Counted from the first letter of the stretch, positions 15,023-24,955 are shown. The stretch: 40,728 nt of DNA from Flavobacteriales bacterium (GCA_020852835.1 JADZAC010000034.1:1-40728), one strand, 5' to 3'. Numbers and translations are program-made. Notes: a model not told the origin generated them from the letters alone.

Positions 15023-15811
15023 ATGGCGCTCCTGTCCACAGCAGCCCGCAGCTACCTGAGCCACGTGCTCACTGCAGGCAACCGGCACGACGTGCATTCG
15101 CCCTTCGTGTACAAGCTGGTGACGGAAGCGCTGCGCCAGCGCACACCGGGCAGCGAGTACGCCGCGATCGAAGATCTGCGCCGTGAGCTGCTGCAGCGCA
15201 ACGACACCATCACGGTAACGGACCACGGCGCGGGACCACGGCGCAAACAAGGCAACGAGCGGCGCATCGGCAGCATGGCGCGCAGCGCGCTGAAACCCCG
15301 GCGGCAAGCGGAACAGCTGGCCCGCATCGCGCAGCACTTCCGGCCCGGCTCCGTGCTGGAGCTGGGCACCAGTTTGGGCATCACCACCTTGTACCTGGCG
15401 CGCACACTGCCCGATGCCCGCGTGCACACCATTGAAGGCTGCCCCGCCACGGCGTCGCTGGCGCAAGGCCATTTCCAACAACACGGCGGAGCCAACATCA
15501 CCTTGCACACCGGACCGTTCCGCCAGCAATTGCCGCTGGTGCTTGGCTTGATCGACAGGCTGGACCTGGTCTTCATCGACGGCCACCATGCGGCCGCCCC
15601 CACGTTGGACTACTTCGGGCAATGCTTGGCCAAGGCGCACAACGACAGTGTGTTCATCTTCGACGACATACACTGGAACGCGGAGATGGAACAGGCCTGG
15701 GCCGAGATCCAAGGCCATCCCCGGGTGAGCGTTACCGTGGACCTCTACCACTACGGCCTGGCCTTCCTCAGGAAAGAACAGCAGCGCGAGCATTTCCGGC
15801 TGAGGTACTGA
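15023..15811 (+). CDS. Class I SAM-dependent methyltransferase
   Basis: A 262-residue soluble enzyme with a Rossmann-like methyltransferase core. Motif I VLELGTSLGITTLYLAR is at about 111-127 and binds SAM; the acidic end of strand 2 is VHTIEGCPATASLA; LDLVFIDGHHAAAPTLDYF carries the Asp and the following His-His expected for O-methyltransferases; VFIFDDIHWNAEM follows. The N-terminal 90 residues, with HSPFVYKLVTEALR, are typical of a Bacteroidota subfamily. Substrate unknown. The ATG at 15023 is chosen over a TTG at 15011, which falls inside the promoter box. The adenosyltransferase gene lies 110 nt downstream and has its own box. Confidence 0.85.
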   Translation: MALLSTAARSYLSHVLTAGNRHDVHSPFVYKLVTEALRQRTPGSEYAAIEDLRRELLQRNDTITVTDHGAGPRRKQGNERRIGSMARSALKPRRQAEQLARIAQHFRPGSVLELGTSLGITTLYLARTLPDARVHTIEGCPATASLAQGHFQQHGGANITLHTGPFRQQLPLVLGLIDRLDLVFIDGHHAAAPTLDYFGQCLAKAHNDSVFIFDDIHWNAEMEQAWAEIQGHPRVSVTVDLYHYGLAFLRKEQQREHFRLRY

Positions 15812-15921
15812 CCGGCACCTGAAGGCCGCATGCACGGCCGCCTCCGACGCGGGGAGCACCGACGGACGAAAGCAAGCGGAAAAGCGAGCGGCGCGCACAG
15901 CCCCCGGCTACCTTCGCGGCG

Positions 15922-16473
15922 ATGAAGATCTACACCCGCACCGGCGACAAGGGCCAAACCTCGCTGCTCAACGGCAAGCGCGTGCCCAAGGACAGCCTGC
16001 GCATAGAAACCTACGGCACCATTGATGAACTGAACAGCCACACGGGCCTGCTGCGCGACATGCTGGAAGGGCACAACACGGAGCTGCTCACGGCGGTGCA
16101 GATGCGGCTGTTCGACCTGGGCTCCACCCTTTCCGCAGGAGACGAAGCCACGGTGGCACGCTTCCAAGTGCCACAGGTGCAGGAGCCTGACGTAGAAGCC
16201 TTGGAGCAGGCCATGGACCGCATGGATGCCGACCTGCCCGCCATGCGCCACTTCATACTGCCCGGCGGCCACCCGGCCATTTCACAAGCCCACATCTGCC
16301 GCACTGTATGCCGCCGCGCAGAACGCATGGCCATCCGCTTGGCGGCGGAGGAACCCGTGCCGGAGATCGCCGTGCGCTACTTGAACCGGCTCAGTGACCT
16401 GTTCTTTGTGCTGGCCCGCTGGACTGGTTGGCGAATGAACATCGCAGAAATACAATGGGCACCCCGGAGCTGA
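15922..16473 (+). CDS. Cob(I)alamin adenosyltransferase, PduO type
   Basis: A 183-residue trimeric enzyme that transfers the 5'-deoxyadenosyl group from ATP to reduced corrinoid, giving coenzyme B12. Visible motifs are KIYTRTGDKGQTSLLNG at the N-terminus (the ATP-binding TRTGD-G-T-L pattern), YGTIDELNSHTG, FILPGGHP, and CRTVCRRAERMAIRLA with the active-site Arg residues, followed by YLNRLSDLFFVLARW. Length is normal. A TACCTTCG box ends 5 nt before the ATG. No cobalamin biosynthesis genes are nearby, which suggests the cell salvages corrinoids, probably for an enzyme such as methylmalonyl-CoA mutase. Confidence 0.95.
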   Translation: MKIYTRTGDKGQTSLLNGKRVPKDSLRIETYGTIDELNSHTGLLRDMLEGHNTELLTAVQMRLFDLGSTLSAGDEATVARFQVPQVQEPDVEALEQAMDRMDADLPAMRHFILPGGHPAISQAHICRTVCRRAERMAIRLAAEEPVPEIAVRYLNRLSDLFFVLARWTGWRMNIAEIQWAPRS

Positions 16474-16548
16474 ACGGGATCCGCCCCTCACTTCCTGCCT
16501 GCTCCGGGCACCGTGAATGATGGTCGGAGCACGGGCAACCGTTCCGGT

Positions 16549-16556
16549 TATATTTG
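16549..16556 (+). promoter_or_regulatory. TATATTTG promoter box before the DUF2795-like gene
   Basis: An exact TAnnTTTG match, 34 nt before the ATG at 16591. It is the reason for preferring that ATG over a start at 16513, which lies upstream of the promoter. Confidence 0.55.
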
Positions 16557-16590
16557 CGGCCGAATTTCAAAACCGGCTAACGCGGTAGAC

Positions 16591-16812
16591 ATGTACTGGA
16601 CCCTTGAACTCGCCTCCTACCTGGAAGATGCGCCTTGGCCTGCCACCAAGGACGAATTGATCGACTTTGCCATGCGCACCGGCGCACCCTTGGAGGTGGT
16701 GGAGAACCTGCAAGCCATCGAGGATGATGAAGAGGTCTTCGAGACCATCGAAGACATCTGGCCGGATTACCCCAGCAAAGAAGATTTCTTCTTCAACGAG
16801 GACGAATATTGA
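16591..16812 (+). CDS. Small acidic DUF2795-like protein
   Basis: A 73-residue, strongly acidic protein beginning MYWTLELASYLEDAPWPATK and ending in PSKEDFFFNEDEY. In between, RTGAPLEVVENLQAIEDDEE and ETIEDIWPDY give the pattern of the DUF2795 family found widely in Bacteroidota. Function is not known. It stands alone between a TATATTTG promoter and a strong terminator, so it is a monocistronic unit, and an abundant transcript is plausible. Confidence in the family name is good; the role is open. Confidence 0.85.
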   Translation: MYWTLELASYLEDAPWPATKDELIDFAMRTGAPLEVVENLQAIEDDEEVFETIEDIWPDYPSKEDFFFNEDEY

Positions 16813-16826
16813 AGCCTGTTGGATCC

Positions 16827-16859
16827 AAAAAAGCCCTGCCTTGAAGCAGGGCTTTTTTT
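16827..16859. terminator. Rho-independent terminator, bidirectional type
   Basis: A stem of AGCCCTGC with GCAGGGCT around a 6-nt loop, preceded by an A-tract and followed by seven Ts (16853-16859). It lies 15 nt after the stop codon of the DUF2795-like gene and works equally well in either direction. Confidence 0.9.
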
Positions 16860-17180
16860 ATTGACCCCTCATTCCGGACCTCCAGCCCAGTAACTGGCCT
16901 GATGCCGATCAGGGAATATATCGATCCATATCCTTACACTTGAACCTGGTTAAGGTGGTTATTAACGGGTCCGATCCACTTTGCACATGGGGTGATCATT
17001 ACGCGACGTCCACCACATCGTGTTCGCGAAGTCCTACATCCAGTTGGTCCGGGAGCTGGCTTTGTGGACCGCCCATGTTCCCATCCGGAGCCGGATAAGC
17101 ACAGCCCTGCATACTTGCCCGTTGACGGCAACGGTCCGTATTGCAGGGCCGGTACTCCAAGCAGGAGAACGTTCCGTAGG
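16860..17180. other. Leader region upstream of the three-gene surface cluster
   Basis: About 320 bases without a convincing gene. The frame of the beta-barrel protein stays open from 16992 but the translation before 17181 is proline- and arginine-rich with no signal-peptide character, so I leave it out. A 6-bp hairpin CCTGAT/ATCAGG lies near 16900, followed by an AT-rich patch (ATATATCGATCCATATCC), the lowest-GC stretch nearby, which is where I would expect the promoter of the cluster. No exact TAnnTTTG box is present. A leader of up to about 250 nt may carry regulation. Confidence 0.4.
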
Positions 17181-18935
17181 ATGCCACTGCTGCGAATTGC
17201 CCTGTCCGATCTGATCGGCGGAGGCAGGCTTTCCCCTGCCCGGATCCTGGTTGTTCGCACGTTCCTGATGTTGCTCGTGCTGGATCCTTCGAGCACGGCC
17301 GCACAGGATATCGGGGCGTTGGGGCAGGTACAACCGGTGCAGTTCAATGCAGGGTTGCGCGCGCAGGCCGGTTTCTACAATGTGCACGGCATCGATCCCC
17401 GGCGCAGGCCCTTCTTCTGGACCATCAGTGGCACCCCTACCCTCTCGCTCTACGGCGTGGAGCTGCCCTTCATGGTGCTGCTCAGCGATCAGCAACGCTC
17501 CTTCCAGCAGCCGTTCAACCAGTTCGGGCTGAGCCCACGGTACAAATGGGTGAAGCTGCACCTGGGCTACCGCGATGTCCATTTCTCGCGGTTCACCATG
17601 GCAGGGCGCAGGGCATTGATGGCCGGAGTGGAACTGAACCCGGGCCGCTTCCGCTTCGGCTTTGTGTACGGCCGCTTCGCGAAGGCAGTGCAGGAAGACA
17701 CCGTGGCAGTGCATGACCCGCAGGCCTACCTCAGCGCGGTTCCCGTGCCCAGCTACACGCGGCTCGGCTATGCGGCGAAAGTGGGCGTTGGGAAAGAGAA
17801 CCGGTACATCGACCTGATCTTCCTGCGTGCAAAGGATGATCCCGGATCCATTCCCGATCCGAAGCGCACCATGTTGGCGCCTGCGGAAAACATGGTGCTG
17901 GGACTTGCCTCGAAAATTGACCTGGGCAAGCAGCTGATCTGGGAAGTGGACGTTGCCGGAAGCGGCTATACGCGCGATGTGCACGCCCCGGTGATGGACG
18001 AGCCGCCCCAGGTGGCCAACCTGCTGGGCAACTTCTTCATCCCGCGCAGCAGCTCGGCATGGCTCACGGCCGTGGAAACCAGCCTGGGCCTGAAACGGCG
18101 GCGCGCACGGTACAAGTTGACCTACCGCCAGGTGGACCCCGGCTTTGAGAGCATGGGCGCCTACTACTTCCAAAGTGATGTGCGGCAGCTCACGGCCACG
18201 GCCGCGACCACCTTGGCCAAGAACAAGGTGAGCCTCAACCTCACCGGCGGCTGGCAACGGGACAACCTGCGCAAGCAACGTACCAGCACGGCGCAGCGGC
18301 TCATCGGCAACATCAGCGTGAACTACACCAGCGGCAAGGCGTTCGGCATGCTGGCCAACTTCAGCAACTTCGGCATCACCCAGCAGCCCGTGCGCGCCAG
18401 CTCGCAGGATACGGCCATGCTGCGCCAGGTAAGCCGCAACCTCCTGCTGCAACCGAGGCTGCACTACGTGCGTGGCAACGGCAGCCACACCGGCACGCTC
18501 ACCGCCAACCAGTTCGCGCTGAACGACCTCACCACCGGCATCACCAACACCGCACAACTCAGCGGGCTGCACCTGGAGGTCAACTACACGCGCGGCTGGA
18601 AACAGCACGGCACCTCCGCAGGCGGCGGGCCCATCTACCGCAAGGTGGACACCAATGCGGGCCATACACAGAGCACCGGGTTGCAGGTGAACGCAGGGCG
18701 GCAATGGCTGAAGGAAAAGCTGCGCACCGGCCTGCGCAGCACCTTCTTGGCGAACGTGCTGCCGGACGGCAGCACCGGAAGCACCTGGCAACTCGGTTTG
18801 GACGGGGCCTACACCGTGTCCAAACGCATTGCCCTCACGCTCCAGCTCACCCACCAGAACAACGCATCCCCCGACCCGCTCCTTCCCGCCTTCGCGGAGG
18901 ACACCGGAGTACTTGGCATCGACATACGCTTCTGA
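17181..18935 (+). CDS. Outer-membrane beta-barrel protein, first gene of the surface cluster
   Basis: A 584-residue predicted outer-membrane protein of no family I can name. An N-terminal signal region (LVVRTFLMLLVLDPSSTAAQ) precedes a region with many alternating polar/hydrophobic strands, such as RFRFGFVYGRFAK, RARYKLTYRQVDPGF, KVSLNLTGGWQRDN and IALTLQLTHQNN. The last residue is Phe (GIDIRF), the classical signal for barrel assembly by the BAM machine. The ATG at 17181 gives a signal peptide with a rather long N-region; a later start is possible. Its TGA is followed after 2 nt by the ATG of the 2005-residue protein, which points to coupled translation. It could be the pore or anchor for the large protein; this is inference. 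Confidence 0.8.
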   Translation: MPLLRIALSDLIGGGRLSPARILVVRTFLMLLVLDPSSTAAQDIGALGQVQPVQFNAGLRAQAGFYNVHGIDPRRRPFFWTISGTPTLSLYGVELPFMVLLSDQQRSFQQPFNQFGLSPRYKWVKLHLGYRDVHFSRFTMAGRRALMAGVELNPGRFRFGFVYGRFAKAVQEDTVAVHDPQAYLSAVPVPSYTRLGYAAKVGVGKENRYIDLIFLRAKDDPGSIPDPKRTMLAPAENMVLGLASKIDLGKQLIWEVDVAGSGYTRDVHAPVMDEPPQVANLLGNFFIPRSSSAWLTAVETSLGLKRRRARYKLTYRQVDPGFESMGAYYFQSDVRQLTATAATTLAKNKVSLNLTGGWQRDNLRKQRTSTAQRLIGNISVNYTSGKAFGMLANFSNFGITQQPVRASSQDTAMLRQVSRNLLLQPRLHYVRGNGSHTGTLTANQFALNDLTTGITNTAQLSGLHLEVNYTRGWKQHGTSAGGGPIYRKVDTNAGHTQSTGLQVNAGRQWLKEKLRTGLRSTFLANVLPDGSTGSTWQLGLDGAYTVSKRIALTLQLTHQNNASPDPLLPAFAEDTGVLGIDIRF

Positions 18936-18937
18936 CC

Positions 18938-21900
18938 ATGGGCACCCACACTTCCACATTCGCCAACGCCTCGCGCCAACTGCTGTGGGGCCTGCTCCTG
19001 TATGCTTCCTTGCCGGTGCTGGCACAGAACACGGTGATGATCACCCCGGTGATCACCCCGCCGTACAGCCCGTACCTGTATAGCTACCAGGACCAGCTGC
19101 TGGTGAACCTCACCAACACCACAGGGCAGTCGCTCAGCGTAAAGATCATCGGGGCCATTGAGGGCGACAACGGCTATGCCGTGCGCACCAAGGCGGTGTA
19201 CCAGCCCCCATCGCCCATTGTGCTGGGGCCGTATGAAACACGCGTCCTCCAGGGCAACAACGCCCTGCTCGACTTCCTCGACCCGCCGAACGTGGACCTC
19301 ATTGCCCCGCAAAGCATACAGTCCATGGTGGCACAGACCGGCCAACTGCCCGAGGGCAACTACTCACTTTGCGTTCGGGCCGTGGAGTACACCACCGGCA
19401 CGCCGCTCAGTGCCGAAGCTCCTTCCGGCTGCATCTTCTTCCCCATCACCAGCGCCACACCGCCGTTGTTCACCTCACCGCTCTGCGAAGACAGCATCAC
19501 CACGCCCTGGCCCATCTTCACATGGACCCCTGCGGTGGGCATGTTGGCGGGTGCCGACATCCGCTACGACCTTTTTTTGGTGAAGCTGCTGCCAGGCCAG
19601 AACGCCGTGGAGGCCATGAACCAGGCCATGGACTACCAGGCCAACAACCCGGTGATACGCCGGGGACTGATGGTGCCCAACTATACCTGGCAGCCCTACG
19701 ATCCCGTACTGGCCACCAATGCCTGGTACGCTGCTGCCGTGGTGGCCACGGACCTCAACAACCAGGTGGTGATCCAGAACAACGGGCGCAGCGAGGTGTG
19801 CACCTTCCTGCTGAAGAATGCCCTGGTCCAGCCCACCACTACGGCGAGCAACCCCCAGGTCACCGTTCAGATCATGGACTCATTGCCACCTCTCCCCAAT
19901 GCGCGTATCCAAGGCCGGCTGCTGTACGCATTCAAGGAAGCTGAGGTGATCAACATGTCGGACCAGCAGTACAACACCAGCGGTGGTTTGGTGGACGTGC
20001 CCATCACTGCGCCGGGCGGAGCAATGTCCGACGGCGGTGGCACGGGGATCCTGAACGCCGGGGCACAAACGGACTATCAGGCTTCCGGAACATTCATCGA
20101 TGCATACTTGGGCGGCTCCACCACGGGCAACACGTGGTACAATGCCGCACAACCCGACCAATACGTGATCGGTGGCCAAGCCTCCGATGCGCTGTTCGGC
20201 GGGCTCGGTTTCCCTACGGAAAAATGGGTGGACCCGTTCCCGGTGTCTTCTTCCAAGGCGCGGCCATTGAAGAACATGGAGGTGCGCCTGGTGGAACGCA
20301 CGGTGATGGAAGGCGTGGTGATCACGAAAGGCAACGAGGAATTGGCCCGGTTGGAAACCATGGTGCTCGGCGTGGATGAACCTGCCGTGCTTCAGGGAAC
20401 CACACAAAGCACCGAAACAGACTTGGAACCGACCAGCCTCGATGAGTATAACTATCGCCAAGACTCCGTGCAGTCCGGGCGCGTGCTCCAGGTGTTCACC
20501 ACCGGTGAGGACGGCCAGTTCACCGTGAACTACCACCAACTGGCGCCCACTGCCTACCAGAAGTTCAACGTCACCACCAACGCGTTCCGGCTCACGTTAG
20601 GCGTGGACAAATTCAGCGGGGCCACTTCCGCCAACTACGTGTACCAGTGCAGCGTACATGCCGACAGGTCCTACAGGGTGCTGATGTTGGAAGTAGTGTC
20701 GCCCTACTACTGCAGCCCGGACCTGCGGATCTTGGCACAACCGGGCGACGACCTGGAACTGCCGGATGCCACGGTGTACGTGCACTCCTACAACCTGCGT
20801 GCTGCAGTGCATACCGATGCTTCCCATTTCCAGACGGCCATGGGCCCGTTGCCCAATATGCAGGTGCAGGTGACCCGTCCCGAGGACCAACACCCGTGGG
20901 ACATTCCGGAGAATGAAGGCCAGGACCTGGGCGGCGGGCCAAGCCTACCGGGCGGCTCGGACAAACTGGTGGGCCGGGGGATCACGAACAGCAAAGGCGA
21001 AACCGTGATCAAGAACCTGGTACGGCACACGACCGATGCACCGAACGCCTATCTGGTGCAGGTGCAATCCAACGACAGCGCCGGCTCGGTGACCTACTAC
21101 TGCGCCGCCAAGAGCTACTGGGAACCCGCATTCCAAGGTTCATCCGAAGCAGCCCCATACATCGGCAAGCGATGGATGCCTTCCGCCAATGCCTTTGTGG
21201 GATCACCCCGGTTGAACAGCCAGTTCAAGCTGGAAGAATTCCGCTTGGAGTTCACGGCTTCGCCGGAACTGCCCCGCGTGATCGGCCGCGTGATGGCCTC
21301 TTCCATCGAAGCGGTGCCCGGCGCCAAGGTGTCGCTGCTGCTCAGCTACAAGGATCCCTCCGGCGGCGCTGAGACCGCCTTGCCCCCGATGACCATGTAT
21401 TCGGATGCCCAGGGGTATTTCGAGTTCAACTCCATTCCGGTGCTGGTGCAGAACGGTAAATTCTTCGGGCCGTACGCTACCCTGCAGGTGAACAAGGCCG
21501 GCTTCAAACAGGCGCTTCGCCCCGGGACGGGCAAGCAACAACTGCTCTACGGTTTCCAATGGGACCTCACCGCCGGCATCCAACTGGAACCGTTGGGCCA
21601 CATCGCGGGCACGGTGGTTGATGAGGAAGGCCGACCGGTGAAAAGCGACATCAAATGCGGCGATGCCCCACGGGTGCGCACGGAAACCAAGATCATTCCC
21701 GGCGGCTCACAGGCAGCTGGGCAAGGCGGCAACCTATGGATGATGCTGTACACCGCCGTGGAGGCCTTTGATGCGCCCAGCCCCAGCGGCATGGCGGTGC
21801 CCATCCTGGTGGAACCCTTGTCCGACAAGTATTTCCCCGCCACGCACACCCGGTCCATCAGCGGCACGGCCCAACAGGACATCGGGAAACTGGTGGTGAA

Positions 21901-24900
21901 GGAGAAGTTGCACCGGCTGAAGGTGGTGGTGCACAACATGGGCCATGAAGCCGTGGCCGGGGCCCAGGTCACCTTGGGGGACATTTCCGGCACCACGCAG
22001 GGCAACGGTGAGGTGCAATTCCGCTTTGCCAGCAAGGACAATGAATTCCGGCTGAAAGTGCGCCCCCCGGACCAATTAGTGCCCTTGGACACCTTGATCA
22101 TCAACGAAGTTTCACCGGACTGGACCGTGCTGACGGTACAGTTGGGATACGGAGCCAAGTTGGTGGGCACGGTACGGGAGAAAGGCACAGGCACAACGGT
22201 GCCGGGCGCACGCGTGTGGGTGGAACTGGGCAACGATGCCTACGGGCCGATCCTGTTGGAGACCGCTTCGGGCGCTGATGGCCAGTTCACGCTCAACGGC
22301 GTGCCCTTGGACGCCCAGGAGGTACACGCCACCAAGCAGGAAGCGGGCGTTGGTTGGGTGGGCGACACCAAAACGATCTCGCTCAGCTACCAGGCCATTC
22401 CCAACCCGATCCCCGGACAAGGCTCGCTGCTGTTCTTCAACAGCGTCACCATGGAATTGCAGCGGGTGGCGGACATGGACCTCGGCACCCTGCTGGGCTT
22501 TCCCATCGAGGTGGAGCAGTACCAAGCCAACAGCGATGGCACCGCCACCATCAGTGGAGCATTCGTCCAGCTCGCGGCCAACGGCAACTTCGCCCTGGCC
22601 GACCCGGCCACCAGGCTTCCCTTCAACCAGGTGAAGATCCAGAAGGGCACCGCCGGGCCCAATGGCCTTCCGATGGCGGAGCCGGTGGGCAATATGGTGC
22701 CGACCAATGTTCCTCAGCTCGCCCTGAAGCTTTATGGCAATCACGACATGACCCTGCAAGGCACGGCCCTGTTCGGCGGGGTCACCGTGGCGCGGAACAA
22801 CGGGGCGGGCGTGATCCGCGGGCTGGTAAGCACGGAGCTTTCCACCTTCAAGTTCACCTACGATTTTAATGGCCGGTTCTATTTGGGCGAAGGGCCCGAT
22901 GAGCTGTCGATCACCGCCTTCAACTCGGGCGCAACGTTGGCCAAGCGCAATTACAACCTGATGGACATCGGCTACCAGCAAATGGGCAACTGGTATGTGG
23001 CGATCCCCCAACCCAAGGACATCGCCTTCGATCTGCGCGGCTTCGACGCCCATGCCGACCGCGCGCGCAGCTACGTCACCACCGACACGTTCAGCCTGCG
23101 CACCCTGCTGCGCATCCACGACATACCGCAGCTCTCTCCTTCGGAGCTGACCATCGACGTGGGCGCCGTGAAGGTGATGAACGCCGACATCATCGGGCTG
23201 CAAGGCGGCGGTGAAGCGCTTTCCTTCAACATCGGGCAGTGGCAGTTGAAGTCCACCACACCCTGGTCCTTCAACAACGACCTGGGCTGCATCACCGTGC
23301 CCAAGGCCAAGTTGATCACGGGCAAGGCCGATGCCGATGTGGAGAACCTATTGCTTTGGCCGAACAACATCGACCTGGATGCCACGCAGCTTGGCGAGGT
23401 GCGCTTGGGCGGCATTGTGCCGTTGAAGGCCAGCAACAATACGCCTTGGGAATTCGGCTACAGCCAGGCGGAAGGCGCGTGGGTGCTGGGCAAAATGTCC
23501 GCCACCTCGGTCCTGTACTTCAGTAGTGTGCCCAACATGTCGCCGGACCGCGTGGACCTGTCGGTGTTCCGGCTGTTGAGCAACGGGCAGATGAAGGCGG
23601 GCGTGGTGGAAAGCGACCATGTGCTGGACGGCATCATGGACTTCCACCTCAACGGGATCGACCCCGGCACGGACAATGTGCAGCTGCTCGGCATTCCCTA
23701 TCTGCACATCCCCAACTTCCCGGCCAACCAAAGCGCCCGCTTCCTGGTAAGCAGGCAGGGAAGCCAACTGCTCGGCGGGTTGGCACCCATCTGGCCCACG
23801 ATACACACACTGGGCAATGTGGACTTCACCTTCCGCAGCCTGCAAACGCTGAGCCCGGGGAAATTCACGGCCAATGGGATCCTGCGGGTGAAGGATGAGC
23901 AACAAAACAAGACCATTGAGCTCGTGGGCCTGCTCACCCACACGAAGAGCGGCACCAAGATCGACGTGATCAAGACCAATGGCGGGGAGCAGCCCGGGGT
24001 GCTGGCGCAGGAAGTACACTTGGACAAGGGGCAAAGCATGCTGGTGCGCGACGGGCAGCAGCAGGTGGCCGGCGGCCAGTGGCAGGAACTCTGGTTCGAT
24101 GCCAACATGAACGGCTGCAAGGCCATCAACGCGGACCAGCCCCCGGTGCACTTCGTGGTGAGCGGGGCCATACAGGCCAATGCAGGGAAGATCCAGATGG
24201 ACCAGATCGACACGCCTTTCGGCGGCATGACGATCACATACGACTTCAACAAACAGCTGTTGGTGGGCAGCATGACGATGAACCACTTCCCCACGGGCCC
24301 GCTGGTGATCAACCAGGCCACCATGGGCCTGATCATCGGGGGCGGAGGCTTGGCACTCTATTGCGGCGATGCCGATGCCTCGGTCGCCATCCTGCCCGAG
24401 CCGATCAACCACGTGCAACCCGGCTTCGTGATCGGAGCGCACAGCGGCCTTCCGCCGGAGGTGATCACCAGCGTGATGTCGCACGCCCGCAACAAGAGCC
24501 TGCCGCCCCAACTCGCCAGCAACCGGGTGAACGGATTGTTCTATACCGCAAACAAGCCGATCCTGGAAGTGGACCTTCCGGGCATCGACCTGGAAGTGGT
24601 TTCTGCTGACGGCTACCTGAAAACCGGGCTGGACACCCGCTTCTGGCTGGACTTGGAGGAGGGCTACCACACGGGCGGGTTGGCCTACTTCGATTTCAAG
24701 TATGGAGTGGATGCCACGTTATGCAGCCTGTGCCTGGCCTTGCTGATGGAGTTGCAGGTGGAGAGCTCGATCACAGCAAGCGGTGAGTTCAACGCCACCG
24801 GCTGCGGCGTGGCCTCCATCTCCGGCAGCCTGTGCGGCGTGGACGTGAGCGAAAGCGTCAGTGTAAGAGCCGTGATCTCCTCTTCCGATGGGCTCAGCGT

Positions 24901-24955
24901 CGGGCTGGGCTCCGGAAGCTCGTGCTCCCAACAATCCGTGCCCTCGTGCAACTGA
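18938..24955 (+). CDS. Giant secreted multidomain protein (2005 residues), TANFOR-like N-terminus
   Basis: A signal peptide (LLWGLLLYASLPVLAQ, cut near residue 30) is followed by an N-terminal module of about 300 residues with ITPPYSPYLYSYQDQLLVNL, PPSPIVLGPYETRVL and PWPIFTWTPAVG, which reminds me of TANFOR-type proteins of Bacteroidota; this is from memory and tentative. About residues 780-1150 hold four carboxypeptidase-regulatory or Ig-like modules (VIGRVMASSIEAVPGAKVSL, HIAGTVVDEEGRPVKSDIKC, VVVHNMGHEAVAGAQVTLG, KLVGTVREKGTGTTVPGARV). Residues 1200-1900 are strand-rich with no known domain. The last 75 residues are Cys- and Ser-rich (CSLC, GCGV, LCGV, SCSQQ). There is no T9SS sorting domain. 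It is probably a large surface fibre or scaffold, encoded between a barrel and an FN3 protein. Confidence 0.8.
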   Translation: MGTHTSTFANASRQLLWGLLLYASLPVLAQNTVMITPVITPPYSPYLYSYQDQLLVNLTNTTGQSLSVKIIGAIEGDNGYAVRTKAVYQPPSPIVLGPYETRVLQGNNALLDFLDPPNVDLIAPQSIQSMVAQTGQLPEGNYSLCVRAVEYTTGTPLSAEAPSGCIFFPITSATPPLFTSPLCEDSITTPWPIFTWTPAVGMLAGADIRYDLFLVKLLPGQNAVEAMNQAMDYQANNPVIRRGLMVPNYTWQPYDPVLATNAWYAAAVVATDLNNQVVIQNNGRSEVCTFLLKNALVQPTTTASNPQVTVQIMDSLPPLPNARIQGRLLYAFKEAEVINMSDQQYNTSGGLVDVPITAPGGAMSDGGGTGILNAGAQTDYQASGTFIDAYLGGSTTGNTWYNAAQPDQYVIGGQASDALFGGLGFPTEKWVDPFPVSSSKARPLKNMEVRLVERTVMEGVVITKGNEELARLETMVLGVDEPAVLQGTTQSTETDLEPTSLDEYNYRQDSVQSGRVLQVFTTGEDGQFTVNYHQLAPTAYQKFNVTTNAFRLTLGVDKFSGATSANYVYQCSVHADRSYRVLMLEVVSPYYCSPDLRILAQPGDDLELPDATVYVHSYNLRAAVHTDASHFQTAMGPLPNMQVQVTRPEDQHPWDIPENEGQDLGGGPSLPGGSDKLVGRGITNSKGETVIKNLVRHTTDAPNAYLVQVQSNDSAGSVTYYCAAKSYWEPAFQGSSEAAPYIGKRWMPSANAFVGSPRLNSQFKLEEFRLEFTASPELPRVIGRVMASSIEAVPGAKVSLLLSYKDPSGGAETALPPMTMYSDAQGYFEFNSIPVLVQNGKFFGPYATLQVNKAGFKQALRPGTGKQQLLYGFQWDLTAGIQLEPLGHIAGTVVDEEGRPVKSDIKCGDAPRVRTETKIIPGGSQAAGQGGNLWMMLYTAVEAFDAPSPSGMAVPILVEPLSDKYFPATHTRSISGTAQQDIGKLVVKEKLHRLKVVVHNMGHEAVAGAQVTLGDISGTTQGNGEVQFRFASKDNEFRLKVRPPDQLVPLDTLIINEVSPDWTVLTVQLGYGAKLVGTVREKGTGTTVPGARVWVELGNDAYGPILLETASGADGQFTLNGVPLDAQEVHATKQEAGVGWVGDTKTISLSYQAIPNPIPGQGSLLFFNSVTMELQRVADMDLGTLLGFPIEVEQYQANSDGTATISGAFVQLAANGNFALADPATRLPFNQVKIQKGTAGPNGLPMAEPVGNMVPTNVPQLALKLYGNHDMTLQGTALFGGVTVARNNGAGVIRGLVSTELSTFKFTYDFNGRFYLGEGPDELSITAFNSGATLAKRNYNLMDIGYQQMGNWYVAIPQPKDIAFDLRGFDAHADRARSYVTTDTFSLRTLLRIHDIPQLSPSELTIDVGAVKVMNADIIGLQGGGEALSFNIGQWQLKSTTPWSFNNDLGCITVPKAKLITGKADADVENLLLWPNNIDLDATQLGEVRLGGIVPLKASNNTPWEFGYSQAEGAWVLGKMSATSVLYFSSVPNMSPDRVDLSVFRLLSNGQMKAGVVESDHVLDGIMDFHLNGIDPGTDNVQLLGIPYLHIPNFPANQSARFLVSRQGSQLLGGLAPIWPTIHTLGNVDFTFRSLQTLSPGKFTANGILRVKDEQQNKTIELVGLLTHTKSGTKIDVIKTNGGEQPGVLAQEVHLDKGQSMLVRDGQQQVAGGQWQELWFDANMNGCKAINADQPPVHFVVSGAIQANAGKIQMDQIDTPFGGMTITYDFNKQLLVGSMTMNHFPTGPLVINQATMGLIIGGGGLALYCGDADASVAILPEPINHVQPGFVIGAHSGLPPEVITSVMSHARNKSLPPQLASNRVNGLFYTANKPILEVDLPGIDLEVVSADGYLKTGLDTRFWLDLEEGYHTGGLAYFDFKYGVDATLCSLCLALLMELQVESSITASGEFNATGCGVASISGSLCGVDVSESVSVRAVISSSDGLSVGLGSGSSCSQQSVPSCN

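Noticed and set aside
16992..17180. Upstream extension of the beta-barrel protein from a GTG at 16992
   Set aside because: The added residues are Pro/Arg-rich and would bury the signal peptide deep inside the protein.
18704..18937. Upstream extension of the giant protein
   Set aside because: It overlaps the beta-barrel gene in another frame; the ATG at 18938 starts a proper signal peptide 2 nt after the preceding stop.
17034..19025. A 663-codon minus-strand frame opposite the beta-barrel gene
   Set aside because: No family motif and a shadow-like composition, while the plus-strand frame has a signal peptide and a barrel C-terminus.
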